24,243 bases of DNA, taken from the IMG/VR virus record IMGVR_UViG_3300010885_004199, positions 1 through 24,243 of that record; one strand, 5' to 3'. The position numbers and the translations under genes were made by a program. A model generated the notes under the pieces. It saw nothing but the letters and a program-made list of their open reading frames with translations, had not been told where the DNA came from and searched no databases. This stretch comes from a virus. Shown here piece after piece: positions 1 through 7,160 of the stretch; position 1 is the stretch's first letter, and each line of letters opens with the position of its first letter.

Positions 1-597
1 GCACCACTTCCAGACCGAGTACCGAAAGCGTTCAGCGTTGCCGAACTGCAGGGCATCATGCGTGCCGCCGCAGCCACTCGCGGAACGGTCGGAGCAGTCA
101 CCGCAGCAGTGTGGTTCACGGCACTCGTCAGCGTTCTCTGGGAAACGGCAGAGCGAATCGGCGCGGTGCTGGAGTGCAGACCAGACGACCTGACAGACAA
201 GTCTCTGCACGTTCGCGCAGAGTATCGAAAGGGCGGGAAGCGCGACGCAGTCTATCGGCTGTCAGACGAAACGGCCTCGCTTGTTCAGTCAGCACGAGGC
301 GAGCATCGCCTTTTTGAATGGAACGGAAACCGTGGCTACCTCTGGCATCGGTACGCCGACGTCGTTGCCAGGGCGGGGCTGGGGAAGGGACGCCACCTGT
401 CGTTCCATGCCCTTCGTAGGTCAGCCGCGAGCCACTTTCAGAGCCTCGGCGGCGACGCCTCGGTACTGCTCGACCATTCGAATCCGAGAATCACGCAGCG
501 ATGGTATCTGGATCGCCGCATGACCAACCGTGGCCCGCAGCCGTGCGACCTACTTCCGGCGATCTGGCCTCAGGCACATGGGGGCAGCGGGGAGTGA
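1..597 (+). CDS. int: Tyrosine recombinase/integrase, C-terminal catalytic domain (5'-truncated by window edge)
   Basis: The frame is open from the first base, so the start and the N-terminal DNA-binding domain lie left of the window; the ATG at 58 is internal. The 198 visible codons carry the catalytic set of tyrosine recombinases: Arg in ETAERIG (about residue 52 of the fragment), a Lys in the RKGGKR beta-hairpin (about 77), FHALRR giving HxxR (136 and 139), His in LLDHS (about 159) and the nucleophile Tyr in QRWYLD (about 169). The family cuts and rejoins DNA at attachment sites through a 3'-phosphotyrosine intermediate, which fits a temperate phage integrase. It is the only + strand gene seen and converges on the late operon, ending 34 bp from it. 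No attachment site could be identified. A host XerC-like or mobile-element recombinase is the alternative. Confidence 0.88.
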   Translation, partial: APLPDRVPKAFSVAELQGIMRAAAATRGTVGAVTAAVWFTALVSVLWETAERIGAVLECRPDDLTDKSLHVRAEYRKGGKRDAVYRLSDETASLVQSARGEHRLFEWNGNRGYLWHRYADVVARAGLGKGRHLSFHALRRSAASHFQSLGGDASVLLDHSNPRITQRWYLDRRMTNRGPQPCDLLPAIWPQAHGGSGE

Positions 598-631
598 AAG
601 GGTGAAAACTCCCCGCCGCCGCGCCCATGGC

Positions 632-820
632 CTAGTCGTGTTCCTGTCGCCAGTACGGCGTCCGCTCCTCATCCTTGGCAGCAATTTCGGCAAGCAGTCT
701 CATGCGTTCCTGCAGCAGACGAAGTACGTCCGCAGCCAGAGTACCGCTCGTGCCCGTATACGCTCCAGAAAAACGCCGAGCGCGGTGCTCCATCTGTGCT
801 AAGTCATCGCTCGTCAGCAT
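632..820 (-). CDS. Small hypothetical phage protein (62 aa)
   Basis: This is the last gene of the minus-strand operon, adjacent to the convergent integrase. I do not recognise its family. The chosen ATG at 820 overlaps the end of the preceding gene (stop at 804) by 17 bp and has a strong ribosome binding site, GGGAGG, 9 nt upstream. A longer in-frame reading to 916 has no such site and lies wholly inside the upstream gene. The protein is highly charged, with a likely amphipathic helix in the middle (DVLRLLQERMRLLAEIAAKDEE), and has no membrane segment, signal peptide or Cys motif. Its helical, charged make-up is compatible with a small accessory or dimerising protein, but no function can be given. 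Confidence 0.55.
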   Translation of the reverse strand: MLTSDDLAQMEHRARRFSGAYTGTSGTLAADVLRLLQERMRLLAEIAAKDEERTPYWRQEHD

Positions 821-1187
821 CGTCCGTAGCCTCCCGGTAGAGAACGAGGGCGATGATCGCATACGCTGCAAGGTCGAGGAACGTATCTTCCAGGCCATCG
901 AACTCCACCACGCCACGGCGGAAGAACGACCGCAGCCGGTGCATCTTGTCGGACATTCTCACGACGCAGCCAGCATAGGCCGGGACGTTGATGACGTCAG
1001 CAGAGTTTCGGATGTTCGACAACGCATCTTCGTCGCTGCCGTAGTCCAGCGTCTTGCGTAGGTGAAGTGCCTTGATTTCGTCCAGCACTGCCAGGAATTT
1101 CTGAGACCCCTCGCGGAGTTCGGGAGCATCGTCGACGAATGTCTTCTCAATCCACCCCTGCGGCGTTCTCTTTTCAATCCAACCCAT
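804..1187 (-). CDS. Nmad1 (DUF1599)-like / MazG-like all-alpha nucleotide-metabolism protein
   Basis: The 127-residue protein has the pattern of the nucleotide-modification-associated domain 1 family: KTLDYG (about 45-50), then RMSDKMHRL (77-85), then GLEDTFLDLAAYAIIAL (98-113). The acidic residues E100, D101 and D105 and the basic D80/K81/R84 cluster resemble metal- and phosphate-binding positions of all-alpha NTP pyrophosphatases. The family is known from phages that carry modified bases; the exact reaction is not settled. The start is the ATG at 1187 (AAAGG upstream), 1 bp after the phosphoesterase stop; a longer frame to 1397 is antisense noise inside that gene. The N-terminus holds a short internal duplication, GWIEKRTPQ followed by GWIEK. 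Assignment is from motif recall, so a generic MazG-like protein is the main alternative. Confidence 0.6.
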   Translation of the reverse strand: MGWIEKRTPQGWIEKTFVDDAPELREGSQKFLAVLDEIKALHLRKTLDYGSDEDALSNIRNSADVINVPAYAGCVVRMSDKMHRLRSFFRRGVVEFDGLEDTFLDLAAYAIIALVLYREATDDADER

Positions 1188-1188
1188 G

Positions 1189-2361
1189 TCATTTGCCTTT
1201 CGGTGCCGCAACGTGCATGGCGACCAGCCCGCCGTCGCTTGAATAAAGAAACGTTTCCATCGCCTGCCGTGAACCGACGAACCCATTCGCAGCGTGCCAG
1301 TCGTCAGGCGGGCAGATGGCCGGTGCTGTTCTTGTAACGACGCCGTCCAGCGTTTCGATCGCCGCCTGAGAGTGGTAGTGCCCGGTGTGCCACTCACGAT
1401 ACGGGCAGCGGCTCCACTCGGCAGCAGCCTCCAACGCCATCAGTTGAGGTAGTTTCTTTTTTGCCCGATGACCATGGGCGAATCCGAGCAGGTTTTTGCC
1501 GTGCGAAAAATACTGCCGCCCCGTGAACTGCTCGCGGATCGTCACCGCACTCGACCCTCTGAATCGCTCCAGCAGAATCCGCTGAAACGCCCAGGTCAGA
1601 ACCTCGTCATGGTTCCCGTTCACGCAGAACACCTCCGTCGGCACAGTCGCAGCCGACTGCTCCACCAGAGACAGCAGGGTGTTGCACCCAACCGCGATCA
1701 TTTTCTGCAGTCGCCCGTCTCGCTCTAGGGGCGTGCCCGACGTTGTCGTGCCATGCGGAGTGTCGTAGTGGAACAAGTCACCCAGGAAAGCGATGACCCG
1801 TTTAGCGGGACGGTGCTGCTCCCCAGCGGCAAGCAGTTCCCGACCCGCCTCACCGACCAGTCGCTCCGCAATCCCCAGGTCGTAGTCGTCTCCACCCGTT
1901 GTTTTGTTCCACGCGTATTTTCCGAAGTGCGTATCGGCCACGACGAGGAGTTGCAATAGTCCAGAGCCTATCGGGGCCGGGCGTTTTGATAGCGCATGAC
2001 CTATCTTTTTCGAAGATGAAAAACCGCTTTTTGCGCCATCGATCATGGCCGCAATAGCCTCGCGGGCTGTCGGCCCTCCGCGAGGCTTGAGTCTCACGAA
2101 CACTCTGTGCAGTTCGACCGTACCGCCGTCGCCGTCACCGCACTCCCACTTCGTTGCCTCACTCGCGGCGACATCGTAGCGGTCAAGGTCCGCTTCGATG
2201 TGCCGAAGTAAGTCCTCGACCGTGCGGATACGGCGGCTTGTTGAGCGAGCCTCCAGAACGTCGCCGTCCTGCTTCTGCGTGACCTGTTCAGAGTCAGCCG
2301 ATGGAACAGGGGGCGGGAGTTTTGCCGAGACGTCAGTCAACGCTGCTTTGCGTCGAGCCAT
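1189..2361 (-). CDS. Calcineurin-like metallophosphoesterase
   Basis: All five blocks of the metallophosphoesterase fold are present in order: ADTHFGK (D143, H145), FLGDLFHYD (G194, D195), VNGNHDE (249-252), FAHGHR (H296, H298) and HTGHYH (H328, H330). These ligate a di-metal centre that hydrolyses phosphomono- or diesters. The first 130 residues are low-complexity and polar, outside the catalytic domain, and may bind DNA or a partner. The start at 2361 follows an AAGGGG ribosome binding site and overlaps the preceding gene by 25 bp. Phages often carry such enzymes for DNA processing or nucleotide salvage; the substrate cannot be told from sequence. Here it lies directly upstream of the Nmad1-like gene, so a role in nucleotide handling is plausible. 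Confidence 0.88.
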   Translation of the reverse strand: MARRKAALTDVSAKLPPPVPSADSEQVTQKQDGDVLEARSTSRRIRTVEDLLRHIEADLDRYDVAASEATKWECGDGDGGTVELHRVFVRLKPRGGPTAREAIAAMIDGAKSGFSSSKKIGHALSKRPAPIGSGLLQLLVVADTHFGKYAWNKTTGGDDYDLGIAERLVGEAGRELLAAGEQHRPAKRVIAFLGDLFHYDTPHGTTTSGTPLERDGRLQKMIAVGCNTLLSLVEQSAATVPTEVFCVNGNHDEVLTWAFQRILLERFRGSSAVTIREQFTGRQYFSHGKNLLGFAHGHRAKKKLPQLMALEAAAEWSRCPYREWHTGHYHSQAAIETLDGVVTRTAPAICPPDDWHAANGFVGSRQAMETFLYSSDGGLVAMHVAAPKGK

Positions 2362-2609
2362 GCAATGACCCCTTGGATGCCGCTCGTTCGCCAGCCACGC
2401 TCGCGTGCCACTTCCATGACAGCCAGAGCCACGCTTCGCTTCTGCCGCCCTCGTAGCTCGCCATCGCGGAACGCATTCCGCACGAGCGTCAGTTCGGCTT
2501 GCGCCTCAGGCAGGAGTTGATTGAACCAGGATCGGTACCCAGGGGTGCTAGCCACCACTCTCGCAGAGACTTCACTGAGCAGGCTTTTGCTTTTTGGCAT
2601 CCTTGCCAC
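2337..2609 (-). CDS. Small hypothetical phage protein, basic C-terminal half (90 aa)
   Basis: I do not recognise the family. The second half (GRQKRSVALAVMEVARERGWRTSGIQGVIAWLDAKQR, described here by its ends only: GRQKRSVAL to WLDAKQR) is basic, Trp-containing and probably helical, with the look of a small DNA-binding fold. The start is a GTG at 2609 with GGGAGA 5 nt upstream; the ATG at 2600 is possible but badly spaced from that site. It overlaps the preceding gene by 38 bp and the following phosphoesterase by 25 bp, so it is translated as part of the same packed operon. No membrane segment or Cys motif is seen. A function should not be assigned. Confidence 0.6.
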   Translation of the reverse strand: MARMPKSKSLLSEVSARVVASTPGYRSWFNQLLPEAQAELTLVRNAFRDGELRGRQKRSVALAVMEVARERGWRTSGIQGVIAWLDAKQR

Positions 2610-2766
2610 GCCGCTCTCCCTTCGTGTTCGCGGTTCGCGAACGCCTCAGGTAAATGTACCCGTCGTCGTCTGGGATTCCGCCCCCCGCAATTTCTTCATC
2701 GTCGTCCAACTCGGGCGGGAGGATTACGCCTTTGTCCGGTGGCTTTGGTTTTGGCTTGCGTGGCAC
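2572..2766 (-). CDS. Short Lys/Pro- and Asp-rich hypothetical protein (64 aa)
   Basis: The protein has three charge blocks: a basic Lys/Pro N-terminus (PRKPKPKPPDKG), an acidic middle (PELDDDEEIAG) and a basic Lys/Arg tail ending KDAKKQKPAQ. It is probably largely disordered. The start is a GTG at 2766 preceded by a near-ideal GGGAGG with 6 nt spacing, the best evidence that this ORF is real. It overlaps the next gene by 38 bp. The alternating charges are compatible with a small nucleic-acid- or protein-binding peptide, but no family is recognised. Confidence 0.55.
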   Translation of the reverse strand: MPRKPKPKPPDKGVILPPELDDDEEIAGGGIPDDDGYIYLRRSRTANTKGERRGKDAKKQKPAQ

Positions 2767-2801
2767 GGCTCGCCTCCCTGCGTGCCATTATGGGCAGCGC
2801 G

Positions 2802-3245
2802 TCAAGTCACCGGGCCTTGCTTCAATCCCTCGTTGGTCAACGGGCTGACGAGCATACTGTTGGCAATTGCCGCAACGTCGGACGGCTCAACGTGCGAGGG
2901 CAGGATGACCTGCAACGCTGCGTTGGCGGCACGTTCCACAACAGCCGACACAGCGGCACCGGCGGCGTCGAGCCTGCTGGCTCGCTGCTTGCACCCGCAG
3001 TCTTTGCCTGTGATTTTCTTCATGGCAAGCGGAGTAATGCCGACCCGCGCGAGAGTCTTCGATATAGCGGTGCCGACGAGCAGTGGCGGCACAGAAATGC
3101 GTCGATCCATCATTTGGTGTGCATAGACTTCGGCAGTCTCAACGAGAGTCATGCAAGCACGATGGAACGGCAACTCTTTTGCAGCGTACCCGCAGCGTCT
3201 GCATCGCTTCGTTGTCTCGTCGAAATTGCACAGGCTGCCGCTCAC
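2802..3245 (-). CDS. Small Cys-cluster (zinc-finger-like) phage protein of unknown function
   Basis: The N-terminus holds a Cys cluster, LCNFDETTKRCRRCG followed by HRAC, with four Cys (C6, C14, C17 and C31 from the GTG at 3245), suggesting a zinc-binding knuckle. A second CGC lies near residue 85 in GKDCGCKQRASRLD. The C-terminal half is hydrophobic and Ala-rich (AAGAAVSAVVERAANAAL) and could be helical. The start at 3245 gives a 4-bp GTGA overlap with the stop of the large upstream gene; an alternative GTG at 3272 also has a fair ribosome binding site (AAAGG) and would add nine residues. Proteins of this design next to the tail tip occur, as I recall them, in planctomycete prophages. Function unknown. 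Confidence 0.65.
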   Translation of the reverse strand: MSGSLCNFDETTKRCRRCGYAAKELPFHRACMTLVETAEVYAHQMMDRRISVPPLLVGTAISKTLARVGITPLAMKKITGKDCGCKQRASRLDAAGAAVSAVVERAANAALQVILPSHVEPSDVAAIANSMLVSPLTNEGLKQGPVT

Positions 3246-5953
3246 TCCTCCACCCCGATGAATACTGTCCACGCTTTCGATCCTTTCTCGGTTGAAATTG
3301 TGACGGTTCCCGTCAGGCCAGACGCATATCCATCAACGGGACCGACCGTGTATTCCGCTTCGGGGTCAATAGTCAGCGTGAACAGTCCGTCCTTTTTTTC
3401 TATCTTCATCCACGGCTCCGACCCGACCGCATCCCACTCACACGTTGTTCCTTCAAGCGTCGTCGGCTGGCATATGAGGCAACGCTCCTTCGTGAAGTCT
3501 TTATAGACGGTCGGCAACCCGCCTTGATTCAAGACAATTTGATTCGGCATGAATATAGCGGAAGCGTTCATCCATATCGGGTCGGATATACACTGGTCGT
3601 CCTCATCGCCGCCGTAGCCTTTCTGCGTGACAGTGGCGTGAGGTCGCTGGTATCCGCCGAAGTATTCGTTAAAATCCTCGTAGCCAACGCCGGTGCCCCC
3701 GTAGTTGACTTCACCAGTAGTGACTCGTCTTGTATACGCAGGGTCGAAAACCCGCGTCAGCGAAAAACGAGTTTTGTTCGGGCCAAGCGTGACCTGTGAT
3801 TCGCGCGACTGAACTCCATCCGTGATGACAGTCACAACGCCGCCCTCCGCCGGTAGCTCGGTCGGGGTGATTGACGTTATAGAAAACTCATACGGGGTTG
3901 GCGTCGATATTGGCTCAACGCTGACGAGTGGGTAGGACCTTCTCTGCCGCATCTTTCGGCTACCGTCGGGGTCGCACGCTGCGTAGGTGCTGTCTGGGAC
4001 TTGCGGATCGTTCCACCAGCCGGGTATCCACGGCGTATCAGGCCATCCGCCCGCTGCACTCGGAGGCCCGTCAAGCGTCCACGGGTTTGCAACCTCATAC
4101 GTTCCGTCGCAATTTTTTTTCACTTTGGCTGCTAAGTTCATCCCAGACACATATCCGTCATAAGTGTAGTACGCTTCGTAGCACGACGGCGATGCAAGCA
4201 ACTTGACTGTGTATTCAGTTGTGCCAGCCTGCCATCCATCGGGGCAGGCTTCAATCATATCGTTCGGAGTGTAGTACCCAATAACAGGCCCGCCCCCGCA
4301 ATGATATGGGGCAAAGCCTCTGGCACTTTCGTAGCCGGGGCAAGTGTCGTGCGCGGCGTAAGTGAATTTCATCGTCTCAGGCCAGCAGTCCTCTGTTGAC
4401 GAATAGTAGTCGATGACCCAATTTACACGCCGGGTGTATCCAATGTTCGTCCATCCAATCGCCGGACACATCTTCCGACCGATTGGTGCGTTGTGCTTCC
4501 GTTCGTTTGTTTCGTTGAGCGTATAGATTTCGGTCAGCCCATCGGTTCGCACTTGCTCATAGGTTGTGTTGCACGGGCCGTTTTCAATCGTCCATAGCAA
4601 GTCACCGCAGAAGAACGCACCGCCGCTCAATCGCCGGTAGATTTCCCCTTCGGCAGTACACGATCCGGCCACGTAAAGGTCATAGCTACAGTAGTCTGCG
4701 AACCCCTCGGCATGATGCTGCCCGCCAAGCAGGAATGAATTGAACGTCATTCTTTGCGGGGCGTTTATAGCCGTGAACGACCAAATTGGTGCTGGTTTCA
4801 CAAGCGGATAAGTGAGCGGCGAGCCGGGGTCTCCGAGCCGCCCATAGCTCCCCAGACCAGAGCAGCCGAGCATATCGTATTTCCAAGTCTGGCCGGGGCA
4901 CTCGGATGGAAGTTCCGCCGTCGCCATATACGGAACGAGCGAGTTCGCACCGCTGCCGAGGTCAAGCCCGCATAGCGGCGTGTCGCCTTGAATCGTTACG
5001 TCCCACTCAACGCCAGCTTGGTCAATGTATGTCTGTGGTTCGTCGCCATTCAAAAACTTGAGTACGTCCTCCTGCTCATATACCCACGGCTGCGATCCGT
5101 AAGGCTGCGCCATACCCTCCTGCCAGAATCGCAACCTGTTTACGTCGGCGAGCTTCAAATAGTATTCGTAGTTGTTGATGCAAACTTTGTCTATCGAAAC
5201 GTCATAGCCACTGTACCGCTTTCCCTCAAGCCAAAACGAAAGGTTGTCAGTCCAGTCCGCCCAGCCAAAATCGTGGCGGGTCACTCGTCGAATGTTTTCA
5301 GCAGTGAACGCGAGCGAGAGTTGTACCTCGTAGTCATTGCTCGCGCCGATCATTGAGTCAATCTCGGCAGCGGGATAAGTTATCGTCGTCGAGCGGTCGT
5401 CGATTTCTTCTTCAGTTTTTTCGGTCGCGGTCGTGCTTCGCTCAATCGTCCAGGTGTAAAGCACCTCCTGCTTGGCGGTGTTCTGCCCGTACCCCCATTG
5501 GTCCCAGACAATTTCGTATTCGCCCGTCCACGTTCCGAGCTTCACTTTCAGCGGAAAACTATCTTGCCTGATTGCACGGTAATAGGTCGTAAAATGGGCT
5601 GTGATTGTCGCCTCGGCAACCACTCGCTTCGCACCAACGTCCTCGGGTCGTCCAATCGAACGAGAGAATCCGTGCAGCGGCGAGACGGCTGGCTGAGTAT
5701 CTGGCGGGTAAAGCCCGACCCTGCCAGACGCATCGCCAACGTGACGACCGGAGCGAGTCTTTTTTTCTTTCGCCTCAAAACGAACGCACCGCTTGAACTC
5801 AAATTGGTCTTGGCATTTCATGCACGGGTCGCCGCCGTCGCCTCCGCAGCACTTGCTGCACGAGCCAAGCATGAACCCCAGCGGGTACAGACCAGCCGCG
5901 AACGCGAACACGGCCCAAATGACAAACGACAACGGTTCGGCGGCGTCAATCAT
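3242..5953 (-). CDS. Large Cys-rich, Tyr/Trp-rich putative tail tip / adhesin protein (903 aa)
   Basis: The protein opens with one hydrophobic segment (about 8-30) followed by a dense Cys cluster, SCSKCCGGDGGDPCMKC, and KRC near residue 56. About 26 Cys are spread over the protein, which is otherwise rich in Tyr, Trp, Gly and Asp, as in extracellular beta-rich binding proteins. Near the C-terminus, PTELPAEGGVVTV and a final beta-rich stretch of about 70 residues resemble BACON/Ig-like modules, a weak resemblance. The ATG at 5953 lies 1 nt after the previous stop with GGAG 7 nt upstream; a longer start at 5977 has no ribosome binding site. Its place after the tape measure and distal tail genes suggests a host-recognition or tail-tip part. 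No catalytic motif was found. Family unrecognised beyond a resemblance to planctomycete prophage proteins. Confidence 0.6.
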   Translation of the reverse strand: MIDAAEPLSFVIWAVFAFAAGLYPLGFMLGSCSKCCGGDGGDPCMKCQDQFEFKRCVRFEAKEKKTRSGRHVGDASGRVGLYPPDTQPAVSPLHGFSRSIGRPEDVGAKRVVAEATITAHFTTYYRAIRQDSFPLKVKLGTWTGEYEIVWDQWGYGQNTAKQEVLYTWTIERSTTATEKTEEEIDDRSTTITYPAAEIDSMIGASNDYEVQLSLAFTAENIRRVTRHDFGWADWTDNLSFWLEGKRYSGYDVSIDKVCINNYEYYLKLADVNRLRFWQEGMAQPYGSQPWVYEQEDVLKFLNGDEPQTYIDQAGVEWDVTIQGDTPLCGLDLGSGANSLVPYMATAELPSECPGQTWKYDMLGCSGLGSYGRLGDPGSPLTYPLVKPAPIWSFTAINAPQRMTFNSFLLGGQHHAEGFADYCSYDLYVAGSCTAEGEIYRRLSGGAFFCGDLLWTIENGPCNTTYEQVRTDGLTEIYTLNETNERKHNAPIGRKMCPAIGWTNIGYTRRVNWVIDYYSSTEDCWPETMKFTYAAHDTCPGYESARGFAPYHCGGGPVIGYYTPNDMIEACPDGWQAGTTEYTVKLLASPSCYEAYYTYDGYVSGMNLAAKVKKNCDGTYEVANPWTLDGPPSAAGGWPDTPWIPGWWNDPQVPDSTYAACDPDGSRKMRQRRSYPLVSVEPISTPTPYEFSITSITPTELPAEGGVVTVITDGVQSRESQVTLGPNKTRFSLTRVFDPAYTRRVTTGEVNYGGTGVGYEDFNEYFGGYQRPHATVTQKGYGGDEDDQCISDPIWMNASAIFMPNQIVLNQGGLPTVYKDFTKERCLICQPTTLEGTTCEWDAVGSEPWMKIEKKDGLFTLTIDPEAEYTVGPVDGYASGLTGTVTISTEKGSKAWTVFIGVEE

Positions 5954-5954
5954 C

Positions 5955-6302
5955 TCAGCACTCCGCAGAGACAACATAGAACGAGCCGTTGGCGCGGGCG
6001 ATCATCACCCACTTGCCAACCTTGACGTTTGCGAACTTATTCAACGCAGTAATGCTCTCGCCACTTGCCGCTTCGCTGCCCGGTTCACCCACCCAAATTG
6101 CGAGAGTCTGGCTAGTTCCTTTCGTCCACGCAGACGTTGTCTTGCTCAAGTAATGCGACGACGCATACGCTTGACCAGACGGCTTGATTCCCGGCTGCTT
6201 TCGGTCGCCGCCACGGACGGTGCGGACGACCTCCGCGATTTCTCGGGCAGCGTCAAGCGTGAACCTTACACCGGCCTTCGTGTTCGCTTTGTCGCGTGCC
6301 AT
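5955..6302 (-). CDS. Conserved-looking small tail-region protein (115 aa), function unknown
   Basis: The N-terminal half (VRFTLDAAREIAEVVRTVRGGDR) looks like a short helix-forming module, and the second half (W59 to the end) is beta-rich with GKWVMIARANGSFYVV, resembling a small barrel or SH3-like fold. It sits between a distal tail protein and the large putative adhesin, with gaps of only 3 bp and 1 bp, so it is probably a virion or assembly component. The ATG at 6302 has GGAA about 7 nt upstream. I recall similar short proteins at this place in planctomycete prophages but cannot name the family. It ends in a Cys (SAEC). Confidence 0.6.
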   Translation of the reverse strand: MARDKANTKAGVRFTLDAAREIAEVVRTVRGGDRKQPGIKPSGQAYASSHYLSKTTSAWTKGTSQTLAIWVGEPGSEAASGESITALNKFANVKVGKWVMIARANGSFYVVSAEC

Positions 6303-6305
6303 GCG

Positions 6306-7160
6306 TCATTCCGGCAGTTCGGTGAAAGCACCATTGAACGCGACCTCGTTGTATACCTTAAACGTCAACATATCTGGCGGCTGGCCGGGCGATTTCGCAC
6401 TGCCACCACTCAACGCAACCGGTTCGCTCACCGGCTCTCGCATCGCGTCGAGGATTTTCCTGCGCTCACCGTTGACGATTTGGTTGTAGCCAATGTCCCA
6501 TAGCTTGAGCTTCCAGCCTTCCGCCCGGTAGGCAATGTCCACAGATATTTGCCAGTACGCAACCTCTGCGTCGTCAACTTGTTCGACTTCGCGTTGCCCG
6601 TTTATTGATTGAACCTTGAGTGTGCCGGGCGCAAACCCAGACCACGAATCACTGTTTACGGCGTTTGCATAGCCCATCGCCATATCGTACGGAAAGTTTT
6701 CACGGTTGCCGCTGATCTGAATGTGCCACTGCGCGTACTCTTTTTCGGCACCCTCAAGCGGGTCGCCAGCAGAATTGACAATCAGCTTGGGTGCGGTGAA
6801 CCCGTCGTTGTAGTGGACAATTGCGGGGCCGCTCGTCGCTGAACCGCTGAACGTGAACTTATCCGCACGATCCCACGGCATCGGTTCGCGTTCTTCCTCG
6901 CGTACAAGGTCATAGGTGAACTCGACTTTGTAGTGGAGTGGGTCGCCGTCCTGCTGTGCGTTGATGTTCGTGCAGTAGACGGCACCAAACTCGGGGTGCG
7001 CGTCGAGCCAGTTGATTCCCGGTTCCTTTGAAATGTCAGACACAGACGTACTCGGATCGTCAATCGTGACAACGAACGTCCGCTTGCACTTCACGTTCTG
7101 CCCAAAGTCCTGCGAACCGCCACGACCATCAGCAGTCTCGACGCACGCGACGATACTCAT
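6306..7160 (-). CDS. Putative distal tail / baseplate-type protein (284 aa)
   Basis: The gene directly follows the tape measure gene with a 4-bp ATGA overlap, the place where siphoviruses encode distal tail or tail-tip proteins. The protein is soluble, acidic and beta-rich, with recurring aromatic strands (YWQISVDIAYRAEGWKLKLWDIGYNQ) and no signal peptide or membrane segment. This would fit a ring-forming distal tail protein or baseplate hub, but I find no diagnostic motif, so the role rests on synteny. The ribosome binding site is AGGTGGTGA close to the ATG. Two Cys lie near the N-terminus (VACVE and VKCKR). Confidence 0.6.
   Translation of the reverse strand: MSIVACVETADGRGGSQDFGQNVKCKRTFVVTIDDPSTSVSDISKEPGINWLDAHPEFGAVYCTNINAQQDGDPLHYKVEFTYDLVREEEREPMPWDRADKFTFSGSATSGPAIVHYNDGFTAPKLIVNSAGDPLEGAEKEYAQWHIQISGNRENFPYDMAMGYANAVNSDSWSGFAPGTLKVQSINGQREVEQVDDAEVAYWQISVDIAYRAEGWKLKLWDIGYNQIVNGERRKILDAMREPVSEPVALSGGSAKSPGQPPDMLTFKVYNEVAFNGAFTELPE

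Noticed and set aside
2499-3506. Long + strand open frame opposite the small genes around 2.5-3.5 kb
   Set aside because: It crosses four minus-strand genes that have good ribosome binding sites and coupled starts; its Arg/Ser-rich translation shows no domain.
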